Origin: JBFMFH01 sp040752275
Lineage (GTDB): Bacteria > Acidobacteriota > Vicinamibacteria > Vicinamibacterales > JAKQTR01
NCBI GenBank assembly: GCA_040752275.1
Contig: JBFMFH010000127.1
Coordinates: 1 to 64,000, forward strand
DNA: 64,000 bases
Direction of reading: 5' to 3'
Numbering within the stretch: the stretch's first letter is position 1; each line of letters begins with the position of its first letter. The translations under genes and the position numbers were made by a program. Below the pieces are notes generated by a model. The model was not told the DNA's origin. It made no database searches and worked only from the letters and a program-made list of their open reading frames with translations. This document shows positions 41,676 to 52,956 of the stretch, piece after piece.

Positions 41676-42121
41676 GTGCGCATCGCCATTGGCGCCGATC
41701 ATGCCGGGTTCGAGCTCAAGGCACGCCTGATTGGGGTGCTTGAGCGAATGTGCATCCCGTTCGACGACGTGGGCACCTCGTCAGCAGACTCGGTCGACTA
41801 CCCCGACTTCGCGGCGGAGGTGGCCCGCCGTGTCGCCGGCGGGAGGGCCGACTGCGGCATCCTCGTCTGCGGCACGGGCATCGGGATGGCGATTGCCGCC
41901 AACAAGGTGCCAGGCGTCCGGGCCGCCGTCGTCTGGAACGAAGAGAGTGCGCGGTTGAGTCGCGCCCACAACGATGCCAACATCATGGCGGTCGGAGGGC
42001 GCACGACCCGGCCAACCACCGCGGAGGCGATGCTGCGCGCCTTCCTCGACACGCCGTACGAGGGCGGCCGCCACGATCGCCGTCTCGCCAAGATCGGTGC
42101 CCTCGAAGGCAGGACTCCTTT

Positions 42122-42125
<4 letters not shown>
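41676..42125 (+). CDS. rpiB: ribose-5-phosphate isomerase B
   Basis: 149 residues from GTG. It interconverts ribose-5-P and ribulose-5-P in the pentose phosphate pathway. RIAIGADHAGFELKARL with its Asp-His, VDYPDFAAEVA, CGILVCGTGIGMAIAANK with the active-site Cys and the G-T-G-x-G loop, and AHNDANIMAVGGRTT are all family motifs. It overlaps glyA by four bases (ATGA), a recurrent pairing. Confidence 0.95.
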
Positions 42126-43390
<1,265 letters not shown>

Positions 43391-43397
43391 AGCGTCG

Positions 43398-45395
<1,998 letters not shown>

Positions 45396-45500
45396 GTCGG
45401 GGACGGCCGGGCTGTTTGGTGTAAACTACAGGCGATCGTCCCCCGGCGTGTCCCGCTCATTCGGGGCGCGACGTCTTCATCTCCACGGAGGAGTCCCATC

Positions 45501-46478
45501 ATGCTTCGCCCGACTCCCGGCCGCTTCCTGCCGGTCCTGTTCGTCGCTGCCTGCGCGCTCGTGCTGGTGGCCCCCCCCAGCCACGCGCAGACGGGCATGC
45601 TGAAAGGCAAGGTCGTCGACGGTGCTGGCAAGCCCCTGGACAAGATCGTCGTCACAATCGAGTTCAAGGACGGCATCAACCGCAAGTACGAAGTCAAGAG
45701 CAACAACAAGGGCGAGTTCATCCAGATCGGCCTGCCACCCGGCAACTACCAGGCGACGGCGACCCACAAGCAGCTCGGGACCCAGAGCTTCTCGGTGCGG
45801 GTCCGCCTGGGCGAGGCGGCCGAGATCAACTTTGTCCTCGGCGGCGGTGAGAAGGGCGAAGGCGGCATGAGCAAGGAGGAGGCCGCCAAGGCTGCGCTGC
45901 TTCGTCAGACCTTTGACGCGGGCGTCGCGGCCAGCAGGGCCAGCAACTTCGACGAGGCCATCGCGAAGTTCAATGAGGCCATCGGCATGGTGCCGAACTG
46001 CTTCGACTGCTACTACAACATCGGGTACGCGGAGACGCAGAAGAAGGCGTACGAGCAGGCTGAGGCGGCGTTCTTGAAGGCCATCGAGCTCAAGCCCGAC
46101 TACGTGGACGCGTACAACGGCCTCGCCACCGTCTACAACGCGCAGAAGAAGTTCGACAAAGCCCAGGAAGTCAGCCAGAAGGCCGTCGAGCTGGCATCGG
46201 CGGCGAGCCCGGACGGCACGGCCAGCGTCGACTCGCTCTACAACCAGGGCGTCATCGCCTGGAACGCGGGTCGGATTGCCGAGGCCAAAGGCCACTTCCT
46301 CGAGGTGCTCAAGCTCAAGCCCGACCATGCCGATGCCAACTACCAGGTTGGCATGGCGTATATCAACGAGGGCAAGCTGGCGGAAGCGGCCGCGGCCTTC
46401 GAGAAGTACCTCGAGATCGCCCCCGACGGGCAGTACGCGGCCCAGGTGAAGGCCATGCTGCCGCAGATCAAGAAGTAG
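45501..46478 (+). CDS. secreted TPR protein with an N-terminal carboxypeptidase-regulatory-like domain
   Basis: 325 residues. Signal peptide (VLFVAACALVLVAPPSHAQ), then an Ig-like regulatory domain at ~30-110 (LKGKVVDGAGKPLDKIVVTI, PGNYQATATHK), then 4-5 TPR repeats from ~135 to the end (NFDEAIAKFNEAIGMVPNC, YEQAEAAFLKAIELKPDYVD, GRIAEAKGHFLEVLKLKPDH). A strong GGAGGAG ribosome site precedes the ATG. Likely a periplasmic scaffold; partner unknown. Followed at 10 bases by yggS. Confidence 0.85.
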   Translation: MLRPTPGRFLPVLFVAACALVLVAPPSHAQTGMLKGKVVDGAGKPLDKIVVTIEFKDGINRKYEVKSNNKGEFIQIGLPPGNYQATATHKQLGTQSFSVRVRLGEAAEINFVLGGGEKGEGGMSKEEAAKAALLRQTFDAGVAASRASNFDEAIAKFNEAIGMVPNCFDCYYNIGYAETQKKAYEQAEAAFLKAIELKPDYVDAYNGLATVYNAQKKFDKAQEVSQKAVELASAASPDGTASVDSLYNQGVIAWNAGRIAEAKGHFLEVLKLKPDHADANYQVGMAYINEGKLAEAAAAFEKYLEIAPDGQYAAQVKAMLPQIKK

Positions 46479-46488
46479 GCCTGGCTGG

Positions 46489-47229
46489 ATGGGGTCCTCG
46501 TCGCTCCGGGACACCATCGCCGCCAGGCTGGCCGATGTTCGAGCCCGGCTGGCGCGCGCCGCGGCGCGGGCCGGCCGGGATCCCGCTTCGGTCCGTCTCA
46601 TCGCCGTCTCCAAGACCTTTCCCATCGACCACGTGCGCGCGGCCTATGCGGCGGGCCAGACCCTGTTCGGCGAGAACCGGGTTCAGGAAGCCCTGGAGAA
46701 GATGTCCCTGTCGTCCGATAAGGCAATCGAGTGGCATCTGATCGGTCACCTGCAGTCGAACAAAGCGCGAAGGGCCGGCGCCTCGTTCTCCTGCATCCAC
46801 TCGATCGACAGCGTGGACCTGCTGCGCCGCGTCAACGATGCCGCGGCTGGGGCATTCCGGCAGCTCGACGTGCTGGTCCAGGTCGACCTGGGAGGTGAGC
46901 CGACCAAGCACGGCGCCCTGCCGGGCACACTCGAACCCATCTTCGAGGCGGGTCGGGCGTGCCAGGCTGCGCGGATCGTCGGGCTGATGGTGCTGCCACC
47001 GTTTCTCGCCGACCCGGAAGACGTGCGCCCGTACTTCAGGCGCCTCCGGGCGTTGCGGGACGGGCTGGCGGGTCGTGGTGTGGTGCCGTCGATGCTCCGG
47101 GAGCTGTCGATGGGGATGAGCCACGACTTCGAGGTCGCGATCGAAGAAGGCGCAACGCTGATCCGCGTCGGCTCGGCCATCTTCGGCGAGAGAACACTCC
47201 CGCTCTCGGGCGGGAGTAGTCCGGGATGA
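46489..47229 (+). CDS. yggS: YggS/PROSC-family pyridoxal-phosphate homeostasis protein
   Basis: 246 residues, single-domain alanine-racemase-like barrel that binds PLP and buffers its level. RLIAVSKTFPIDHVRAAY carries the PLP lysine; FGENRVQEALEK, WHLIGHLQSNKARRA, HSIDS and LSMGMSHDFEVAIEEGATLI with RVGSAIFG are all diagnostic. yggS next to divIVA is a common order in cell-division neighbourhoods. The last ~12 codons are part of a long inverted repeat (47195-47273). Confidence 0.95.
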   Translation: MGSSSLRDTIAARLADVRARLARAAARAGRDPASVRLIAVSKTFPIDHVRAAYAAGQTLFGENRVQEALEKMSLSSDKAIEWHLIGHLQSNKARRAGASFSCIHSIDSVDLLRRVNDAAAGAFRQLDVLVQVDLGGEPTKHGALPGTLEPIFEAGRACQAARIVGLMVLPPFLADPEDVRPYFRRLRALRDGLAGRGVVPSMLRELSMGMSHDFEVAIEEGATLIRVGSAIFGERTLPLSGGSSPG

Positions 47230-47273
47230 CTCCGGGGTCAGTCCGGGATCACTCCCGGTCGAGAGCGGGAGTG
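47195..47273. terminator. long inverted repeat with internal 22-bp direct repeats
   Basis: Perfect 14-bp arms CACTCCCGCTCTCG (47195-47208) and its complement (47260-47273) enclose 51 bases. The loop holds two 22-base direct repeats starting AGTCCGGGATGACTCC (47218) and AGTCCGGGATCACTCC (47240). It spans the yggS 3' end and the gap before divIVA. No T-run; likely a terminator or an RNA processing or stability element between the two genes. Confidence 0.55.
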
Positions 47274-47305
47274 CCCCCGACGGAGCGCCCGCGAGGAGCG
47301 AATCG

Positions 47306-47887
47306 ATGAACGTCACCCCCCTCGACTTGCGTCAGCAGCAGTTCCGGACGGTCATGCGTGGGTTTGACAGAGACGAGGTGATCGCGTTTCTGGCCGAAGC
47401 GGCCGACGACTACGAGAAGGCCCTGCAGGACACGGAACGGCTTCGCCAGGAGGTCGCGCGCCTCGAGGGGGCCATCGCCGAGCACAAGGAGCACGAGCGC
47501 GACCTGCGCAACACGCTCATGACGGCCCAGCGGCTCTCGGACGACATCCGCGACAACGCCCACAAGCAGGCGGCCGCCATCGTCAAGGACGGCGAGACGA
47601 GGGCCGGCATGGTTCTCGACAAGGCCCAGTCGCGCCTCGAGGACGTGCAGCGCGAGATCGACGGCCTGCGCATGAAGCGCAGAGAATCCGAGGCCTCCGT
47701 GGAGGCCATCATCAGCGCGCTGCGGAGCACTCTTGACTTCATCCGGGAGCAGGATGCGCGCGATCGCGAGGAGCGTGTCATCATGCACCGGCCGCGGCAT
47801 TCGGCGCGCGACGCGAGTTGGGGCCCTGAGCGTCGCGGCGACGGCGAAGACGACGCACCGCGGCTTGTGATGGCCGCCGAGCGCTGA
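47306..47887 (+). CDS. divIVA: DivIVA-domain protein
   Basis: 193 residues. The N-terminal motif MNVTPLDLRQQQFRTVMRGF, DRDEVIAFL is the membrane-binding DivIVA lipid-binding domain; residues ~30-150 are a long coiled coil (DDYEKALQDTERLRQEVARL). The C-terminal ~40 residues are Arg-rich and disordered. DivIVA marks poles and septa by sensing negative curvature. GAGGAG ribosome site 6 bases upstream. Linked with yggS as in Gram-positive bacteria; in Acidobacteria its role is less studied. Confidence 0.9.
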   Translation: MNVTPLDLRQQQFRTVMRGFDRDEVIAFLAEAADDYEKALQDTERLRQEVARLEGAIAEHKEHERDLRNTLMTAQRLSDDIRDNAHKQAAAIVKDGETRAGMVLDKAQSRLEDVQREIDGLRMKRRESEASVEAIISALRSTLDFIREQDARDREERVIMHRPRHSARDASWGPERRGDGEDDAPRLVMAAER

Positions 47888-47999
47888 TCCTGACGCGAGG
47901 CGCTCCGGTCACCGGCAGCCGGGTCCCCACTTTCCGTCCCACCGCACGCTCGACACCCGCACCTGAGCGGATTACGATGGCCGCGATGGGGGTCCCGCC

Positions 48000-49247
48000 G
48001 TGGCCGGCCTGCTGATCATCCGCAACGCCAGCACCATCTGGACCTGCGCAGGGCCCGCCCCCAAGTGCGGGCACGGACAGGCCGATGCCCGCCCGATTGC
48101 GCACGCGTCGATCGTCGCTGAGCGCGGGACGATCGTGTTCGTCGGTCCGGCCGACGAGGCGGACCGGCGTTTCGGCACTCACACGGGTGACGTCATCGAC
48201 GCGACGGGGTGTGCCATTGTCCCCGGATTTGTCGATTCTCACACCCACGTCGTGTTCGCCGGAGACCGGCGGGCCGAACTCCGTCGCAGACTGGCCGGGG
48301 ACAGCTACGCGCAGATCGCCGCCGAAGGCGGCGGCATCGTCTCGACCGTGCGCGCCACGCGGGCCGCGTCGGAGGACGAGCTGGTCGAAGCGACCCGCGC
48401 GCGCCTGGATCAGATGCTGCGGTGCGGCACGACCACGGCGGAGGCCAAGAGCGGGTACGGCCTCAGAACCGACACCGAGATGCGGATGCTCAGGGTCGTG
48501 CGCCGCCTCGACGCCGAGCACTCCATCGATCTCGTCCGCACGTTCATGGGCGCCCACGAGATACCAATCGAGCACCGCCAGAACCGCCGCTTCTACATCG
48601 ATCAGGTCATTCGCCAGATGATCCCGGCGATTGCAGGAGACGGCCTTGCCGAGTGGTGCGACGTCTTCTGCGAGACGGGCGTCTTCACGCCGGACGAGTC
48701 CCGGGAGATTCTCGAGGCCGGTCTGCGGCACGGCCTCAAGGCGCGCATTCATGCCGATGAGCTGTCCGAAAGCGGCGGATCCGACGTGGCGGCGGCCGTC
48801 GGCGCGCGCTCGGCGGACCATCTCCTGTGTGCCGGACCCGAGAGCCGAGCGTCGCTCCTGCGCGCCGGCGTCGTCGCGACGCTGCTGCCGGTCGCGGCCT
48901 ACTATCTGAAACTGGGACGCTTCGCGCCGGCGCGGGCCTTCATCGACGAGGGAGTGCCCGTGGCCCTCGCCACGGATCTCAATCCCGGCGGCGGGTTCTC
49001 GCCGTCCATGCCGTTTGCGATGTCACTGGCGTGCTTCGGCATGGGCACGACCTTCGAGGAATCACTCGTCGCGGCTACTCTCAACGCCGCCTACTCCCTG
49101 GATCGCCACGATCGGGTAGGCAGCCTAGAGCCCGGCAAGGCGCTCGACGCCGTCATCGTCAACGGAGACGCGGTGGATCTCCTCAAGGTGGGAGTCCCGG
49201 CCATCCGTGCCGTGGTCAAGAACGGCGCCGTCGTGCACCGGGCCTGA
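48000..49247 (+). CDS. hutI: imidazolonepropionase
   Basis: 415 residues from GTG (no in-frame ATG fits). It opens the imidazolone ring in histidine degradation. Amidohydrolase fold: VPGFVDSHTHVVFAGDR supplies the metal His-x-His, TTTAEAKSGYGL, MGAHEIP, ARIHADELSESGG the next His ligand, and ATDLNPGGGFSPSM the Asp. Length and motifs are complete. No hutH, hutU or formiminoglutamate genes lie in the window, so it is orphaned here. Confidence 0.93.
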   Translation: MAGLLIIRNASTIWTCAGPAPKCGHGQADARPIAHASIVAERGTIVFVGPADEADRRFGTHTGDVIDATGCAIVPGFVDSHTHVVFAGDRRAELRRRLAGDSYAQIAAEGGGIVSTVRATRAASEDELVEATRARLDQMLRCGTTTAEAKSGYGLRTDTEMRMLRVVRRLDAEHSIDLVRTFMGAHEIPIEHRQNRRFYIDQVIRQMIPAIAGDGLAEWCDVFCETGVFTPDESREILEAGLRHGLKARIHADELSESGGSDVAAAVGARSADHLLCAGPESRASLLRAGVVATLLPVAAYYLKLGRFAPARAFIDEGVPVALATDLNPGGGFSPSMPFAMSLACFGMGTTFEESLVAATLNAAYSLDRHDRVGSLEPGKALDAVIVNGDAVDLLKVGVPAIRAVVKNGAVVHRA

Positions 49248-49347
49248 CGCGCGTACGGAAGGGACAACGCGACCTGGAGTCTCGCCGTTCCGAGCCCTGG
49301 GTCCGGGGTTCGGGCCTGGAGTCCTCTCGCCCCGAGGTTCTTCAGAT

Positions 49348-49746
49348 TCAGAGCACGACCACCGACCGGATGGTCTCCGGAACGGCAGTCCCGATGCGTG
49401 GCCGGTAGGTCCCGGACGGAATGAGCCACACGTCCGCCCTGAGCTCGAAGGTCCAGGTGTAGGACAGCCTCGGCAGGTATTCGATCCGCCGCTGATAGGT
49501 CGCGGCAATCGACAGGCTGTCCTCGCCCAGCCGGACGGCCACCTGATCCGGATCGAGGCGGACGCCAAGGTCGGCCGCTGCCTGGACGACAGCCGCCCGC
49601 ACCTGGTCTTCGCTGCGGTTGACGCTCGACTGCGCCAGGCGCTGGAGCCGGTCCTGCAGCTGGAGGTACTGCCAGTACGCCGCCCCCGTCTGCCAGGCGG
49701 CGTAGGCCACCAGCAAGGTCAGCGCGATGCGGATGAGCCGTCTCAC
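49348..49746 (-). CDS. membrane-anchored DUF4845-like protein
   Basis: 132 residues from a GTG start. One N-terminal helix (LIRIALTLLVAYAAWQTGAA), then a soluble domain with NRSEDQVRAAVVQAAADLGV, LGEDSLSIAATYQRRIEYL and TWTFELRADVWLIPSG. The pattern 'helix; xDxVRxxVxxxAxxLGV; V-x-Y-x-x-x-x-x-x-P' matches DUF4845 proteins, which typically neighbour lepB as here. Function unknown. Leaderless: a -10 TACAGT lies six bases before GTG. Confidence 0.65.
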   Translation of the reverse strand: MRRLIRIALTLLVAYAAWQTGAAYWQYLQLQDRLQRLAQSSVNRSEDQVRAAVVQAAADLGVRLDPDQVAVRLGEDSLSIAATYQRRIEYLPRLSYTWTFELRADVWLIPSGTYRPRIGTAVPETIRSVVVL

Positions 49747-49752
49747 GAGACT

Positions 49753-49758
49753 ACTGTA
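49753..49758 (-). promoter_or_regulatory. -10 box of a leaderless transcript
   Basis: TACAGT on the minus strand, six bases before the GTG at 49746. It separates the gene from the lepA-lepB unit. Confidence 0.5.
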
Positions 49759-49898
49759 ATGCAAAGCCCGATCCGGCAGGCAGGGCAGATGCCAACCGGA
49801 GGGGGCGGCGGCGTTTCCGCGCACGGCGCGAAGCCGGGCTTCGCTTCCGTGCCCGGACGCGGAAGCCCGGGCGCGCGGCCGGCCGCGCCGGACAGAGG

Positions 49899-50543
49899 TC
49901 AGTGAATCTGGTGCAGCAGGCGCGACCAGCGCGTGCGGCTGAACAGGTTCCAGGACCCGCCCGGGGTGTCCTCCCAGGACCAGTAGATCATGAGCGCCCG
50001 GCCCTTGACGTAGCTGCGCGGCAGGAAGCCCCAGTAGCGCGAATCCTGTGAATTGTCGCGATTGTCGCCCATCATGAACAGCGAGTCTGACGGAACGAGG
50101 ACCGGGCCGTACCGGTCGCGCACGTCCTCCGAGTCCAGTCCGCCGGTTCCGGCTGGCCTGGGCAGGTAGTGGGCGTACGGTTCGTCAATCGGCCGGCCGT
50201 CGATGAAGACGGTTCGGTCCCGCAGTTCGACGGTTTCACCCGGCAGCCCGATGACGCGTTTGATGAAGTCGCGCTCGGGGTCTTCCGGGAACTTGAAGAC
50301 GACGACCTCGCCGCGGCGAATGCCGGAGACCGGAAGCAGGGTCCGCTCGGGACCCACGGCCGTCGGCGCGAAGACGAACTTGTTCACCAGCAGATGGTCG
50401 CCCACCAAGAGGTTCGGCTCCATGGACCCGGTCGGGATCTTGAAGGCCTGCACGACGAAGGTCCGGATGAAGAGCGCGAGGATGACGGCGATGACGATGG
50501 ACTCGAAGTACTCGCGCACGATGGACTTCTTGAAGGTGGACAC
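49899..50543 (-). CDS. lepB: signal peptidase I
   Basis: 214 residues from GTG. It cleaves signal peptides on the outer face of the inner membrane. One N-terminal helix (SIVIAVILALFIRTFVV), nucleophile Ser40 in IPTGSMEPNLL and general-base Lys95 in DFIKRVIGLPGE; FMMGDNRDNSQDSRYWG is the conserved box E. Start G of its GTG is also the last base of the lepA stop (TAGTG), so the two are translationally coupled. Confidence 0.95.
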   Translation of the reverse strand: MSTFKKSIVREYFESIVIAVILALFIRTFVVQAFKIPTGSMEPNLLVGDHLLVNKFVFAPTAVGPERTLLPVSGIRRGEVVVFKFPEDPERDFIKRVIGLPGETVELRDRTVFIDGRPIDEPYAHYLPRPAGTGGLDSEDVRDRYGPVLVPSDSLFMMGDNRDNSQDSRYWGFLPRSYVKGRALMIYWSWEDTPGGSWNLFSRTRWSRLLHQIH

Positions 50544-52351
50544 TACTCTTCTCCCCCGACCTTGAGCACGGCGAGGAACGCCTCCTGCGGGATTTCGACC
50601 CGCCCGACGCGTTTCATCCGTTTCTTGCCTTCCTTCTGCTTCTCGAGCAGCTTCCGCTTGCGAGTGATGTCACCACCGTAGCACTTCGCCAGGACGTTCT
50701 TGCGCAATGCCTTCACCGACTCCCGCGCGATGATCCGGCCTCCGATGGCCGCCTGGATGGCCACCTCGAACATCTGCCTGGGAATGAGTTCGCGCATCTT
50801 CGACGCGAGCGCCTTCCCGCGGCCGTAGGCGGTATCGCGGTGCACGATCACCGAGAGCGCGTCGACCGGATCGCCATTGACGAGGATATCGAGCTTCTGC
50901 AAGGCCGATTCCCAGTACCCGCTGACGTGATAGTCCAGCGAGGCGTACCCCCGGGAGATGGTCTTGAGCCGGTCGTAGAAGTCGAGCACGACCTCAGCGA
51001 ACGGCAGGTCGTAGGCGATGAGCACCCGGTCGCTCGACAGATACTCGAGTTTCTTCTGGATCCCCCGCTTCTCCTGGCACAGATGGAGGATGCCGCCCAC
51101 GCAGTCGGCAGGCGTGAGGATCGTTGCGGTGATGACCGGCTCCTCGAACATCGCGATTCGCCCGGGCTCGGGCAGCTTGGCCGGGCTGTCGATCTCGGCG
51201 ACCTCACCGTCGGTCGTCGTGATCCGGTAGAGCACGCCCGGTGCCGTCGTCACCAGGTCCATGCCGAACTCGCGCTCGAGGCGTTCCTGCACGATCTCCA
51301 TGTGCAGCAGACCCAGGAATCCGCAGCGGAACCCGAAGCCCAGCGCCATCGATGTCTCGGGCTCGTAGAAGAAGGAGGCGTCGTTCAGTCGCAACTTCTC
51401 CAGGGCGTCGCGCAACTCGGGGTACTGGTGCCCCTCCACCGGGTACAGCCCGGCGAACACCATGGGCTTCAGCTCGCGGAAGCCAGGGAACGGCGAGGTC
51501 GCCGGTTTCGCGGCGTCGGTGATCGTGTCCCCAATCCGGGCATCGGTGACCTTCTTGATCGACGCGGTCAGGAAGCCGACCTCCCCGGCGCCGAACTCAT
51601 CGACCTGGAGCGGCTTGGGCGTGAACACGCCGATCTGCTCCACCTCGTACTCCTGACCTTCGGCCATGAGGCGGATCTTCGTGCGCGGCCGCAGGGTGCC
51701 ATCGAGCACCCGGGCCACGATCACGACGCCGCGATACGAATCGTACCACGAGTCGAAGATGAGGGCCTTGAGCGGCCCATCCGCGTTCCCTTCTGGAGGA
51801 GGAAGCCGGTCGACGATCGCCTCGAGCACGTCGCGCACGCCCGTCCCGGCCTTCGCGCTCGCCAGGATGGCGTGGGCGGGGTCAAGGCCGATGATGTCGG
51901 CGATCTGGCGGCGGGTCTCGTCGGGCTGGGCGCTGGGGAGGTCGATCTTGTTGATGACCGGCACGATCTCCAGGTTGTGATCGACGGCCAGATACGCGTT
52001 GGCCAGCGTCTGCGCTTCGACGCCTTGCGAGGCGTCGACGAGGAGCACCGCGCCTTCGCACGCCGCCAGGGACCTGGTGACCTCGTACGAGAAGTCCACG
52101 TGCCCGGGGGTGTCGATGAGGTTCAGCACGTAATCGCGGCCGTCGAGGGCGCGATAGGTCAGCCGCACCGGGTGCGCCTTGATGGTGATGCCTCGCTCGC
52201 GCTCCAGATCCATGGAGTCGAGCACCTGCGCTTCGGTCATTTCACGCGGCTGCAGCGCTCCCGTCACCTCGAGAAACCGATCGGCGAGCGTCGACTTGCC
52301 ATGGTCGATGTGGGCGATGATCGAGAAGTTCCTGATGAAACGCTGGTCCAT
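50543..52351 (-). CDS. lepA: elongation factor 4 (LepA)
   Basis: 602 residues, ribosomal back-translocation GTPase. MDQRFIRNFSIIAHIDHGKS contains the G1 loop; DTPGHVDFSYEV is G3, NKIDLPSA is G4. The C-terminal LepA domain ends IPQEAFLAVLKVGGEE. Length and motifs complete. It precedes lepB, the classical lepA-lepB order. Start ATG 52351 gives the family N-terminus exactly. Confidence 0.97.
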   Translation of the reverse strand: MDQRFIRNFSIIAHIDHGKSTLADRFLEVTGALQPREMTEAQVLDSMDLERERGITIKAHPVRLTYRALDGRDYVLNLIDTPGHVDFSYEVTRSLAACEGAVLLVDASQGVEAQTLANAYLAVDHNLEIVPVINKIDLPSAQPDETRRQIADIIGLDPAHAILASAKAGTGVRDVLEAIVDRLPPPEGNADGPLKALIFDSWYDSYRGVVIVARVLDGTLRPRTKIRLMAEGQEYEVEQIGVFTPKPLQVDEFGAGEVGFLTASIKKVTDARIGDTITDAAKPATSPFPGFRELKPMVFAGLYPVEGHQYPELRDALEKLRLNDASFFYEPETSMALGFGFRCGFLGLLHMEIVQERLEREFGMDLVTTAPGVLYRITTTDGEVAEIDSPAKLPEPGRIAMFEEPVITATILTPADCVGGILHLCQEKRGIQKKLEYLSSDRVLIAYDLPFAEVVLDFYDRLKTISRGYASLDYHVSGYWESALQKLDILVNGDPVDALSVIVHRDTAYGRGKALASKMRELIPRQMFEVAIQAAIGGRIIARESVKALRKNVLAKCYGGDITRKRKLLEKQKEGKKRMKRVGRVEIPQEAFLAVLKVGGEE

Positions 52352-52387
52352 TGCGGGCTGACTCTGTTGATCATATCCCGTAGGGCC

Positions 52388-52415
52388 GGGATTCGGGATT
52401 CGGGATTCGGGTTCG
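52388..52415 (+). repeat. GGGATTC heptad array upstream of lepA
   Basis: Three perfect gggattc units and one gggttcg in the 77-base gap between lepA and the membrane protein gene. Four GGG runs with 4-base loops fit a G-quadruplex on the plus strand, i.e. the template strand of lepA promoter DNA. Confidence 0.85.
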
Positions 52416-52428
52416 CGATGGGCTCGGG

Positions 52429-52857
52429 CTACCGCGCGCCGGCCCCCCGAGGCAGCAGCGGCCGGTAGACGAGACCGACGATGACGCCGTAGATGGCCAT
52501 CTCGACGATGGCATCGATCACCAAGGCGACGGCGAAGCCGGCCGAAATGGGCAGCCGCACATAGGCCCAGGCCACGGTGAACGAGGCCAGCAGGAGTCCG
52601 ACGATGACCCCGAACCGCAGACCCTCCGCCGGTCCGGCCCCGCCTTCGTAGCCCTTGGCGTAGGCGTAGGCGAAGACGAAGAACCCCACGACCGCCAAAC
52701 CGAATCCGATGGCGCCGTACTGTTCCGCTCCGCTGCGGAACAGCGGCGCGTGCTGGCGGTAGAACTCGTCGAGCAGGAGGGGAGTGACGTAGGTGCCGAT
52801 GACGACAGACGCCGCCCACCCCGCGAGTGCGGCGGCGGCAACGCGGCCGAAATCCAT
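52429..52857 (-). CDS. small four-helix membrane protein of unknown function
   Basis: 142 residues with four hydrophobic helices (VAAAALAGWAASVVIGTYV, IGFGLAVVGFFVFAYAYAK, GVIVGLLLASFTVAWAYV, AVALVIDAIVEMAIYGVI). Not recognised; resembles integral membrane proteins of unknown role with repeated 'G-x-x-x-G' helix contacts. ATG 52857 is preferred because the preceding 29 residues of the longer frame are Arg-rich and unlike the rest. It may be co-transcribed with lepA after the glycosyltransferase gene. Confidence 0.65.
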   Translation of the reverse strand: MDFGRVAAAALAGWAASVVIGTYVTPLLLDEFYRQHAPLFRSGAEQYGAIGFGLAVVGFFVFAYAYAKGYEGGAGPAEGLRFGVIVGLLLASFTVAWAYVRLPISAGFAVALVIDAIVEMAIYGVIVGLVYRPLLPRGAGAR

Positions 52858-52956
52858 GCGGGGCACCGTGGCCGGTTCGCGACGGCGGACTGCGGCCGCA
52901 GCCTTCGAGGCGGTTGACCGGCGCCGGGCGCTCACACGTCGCACCTCGTCGGCAGG

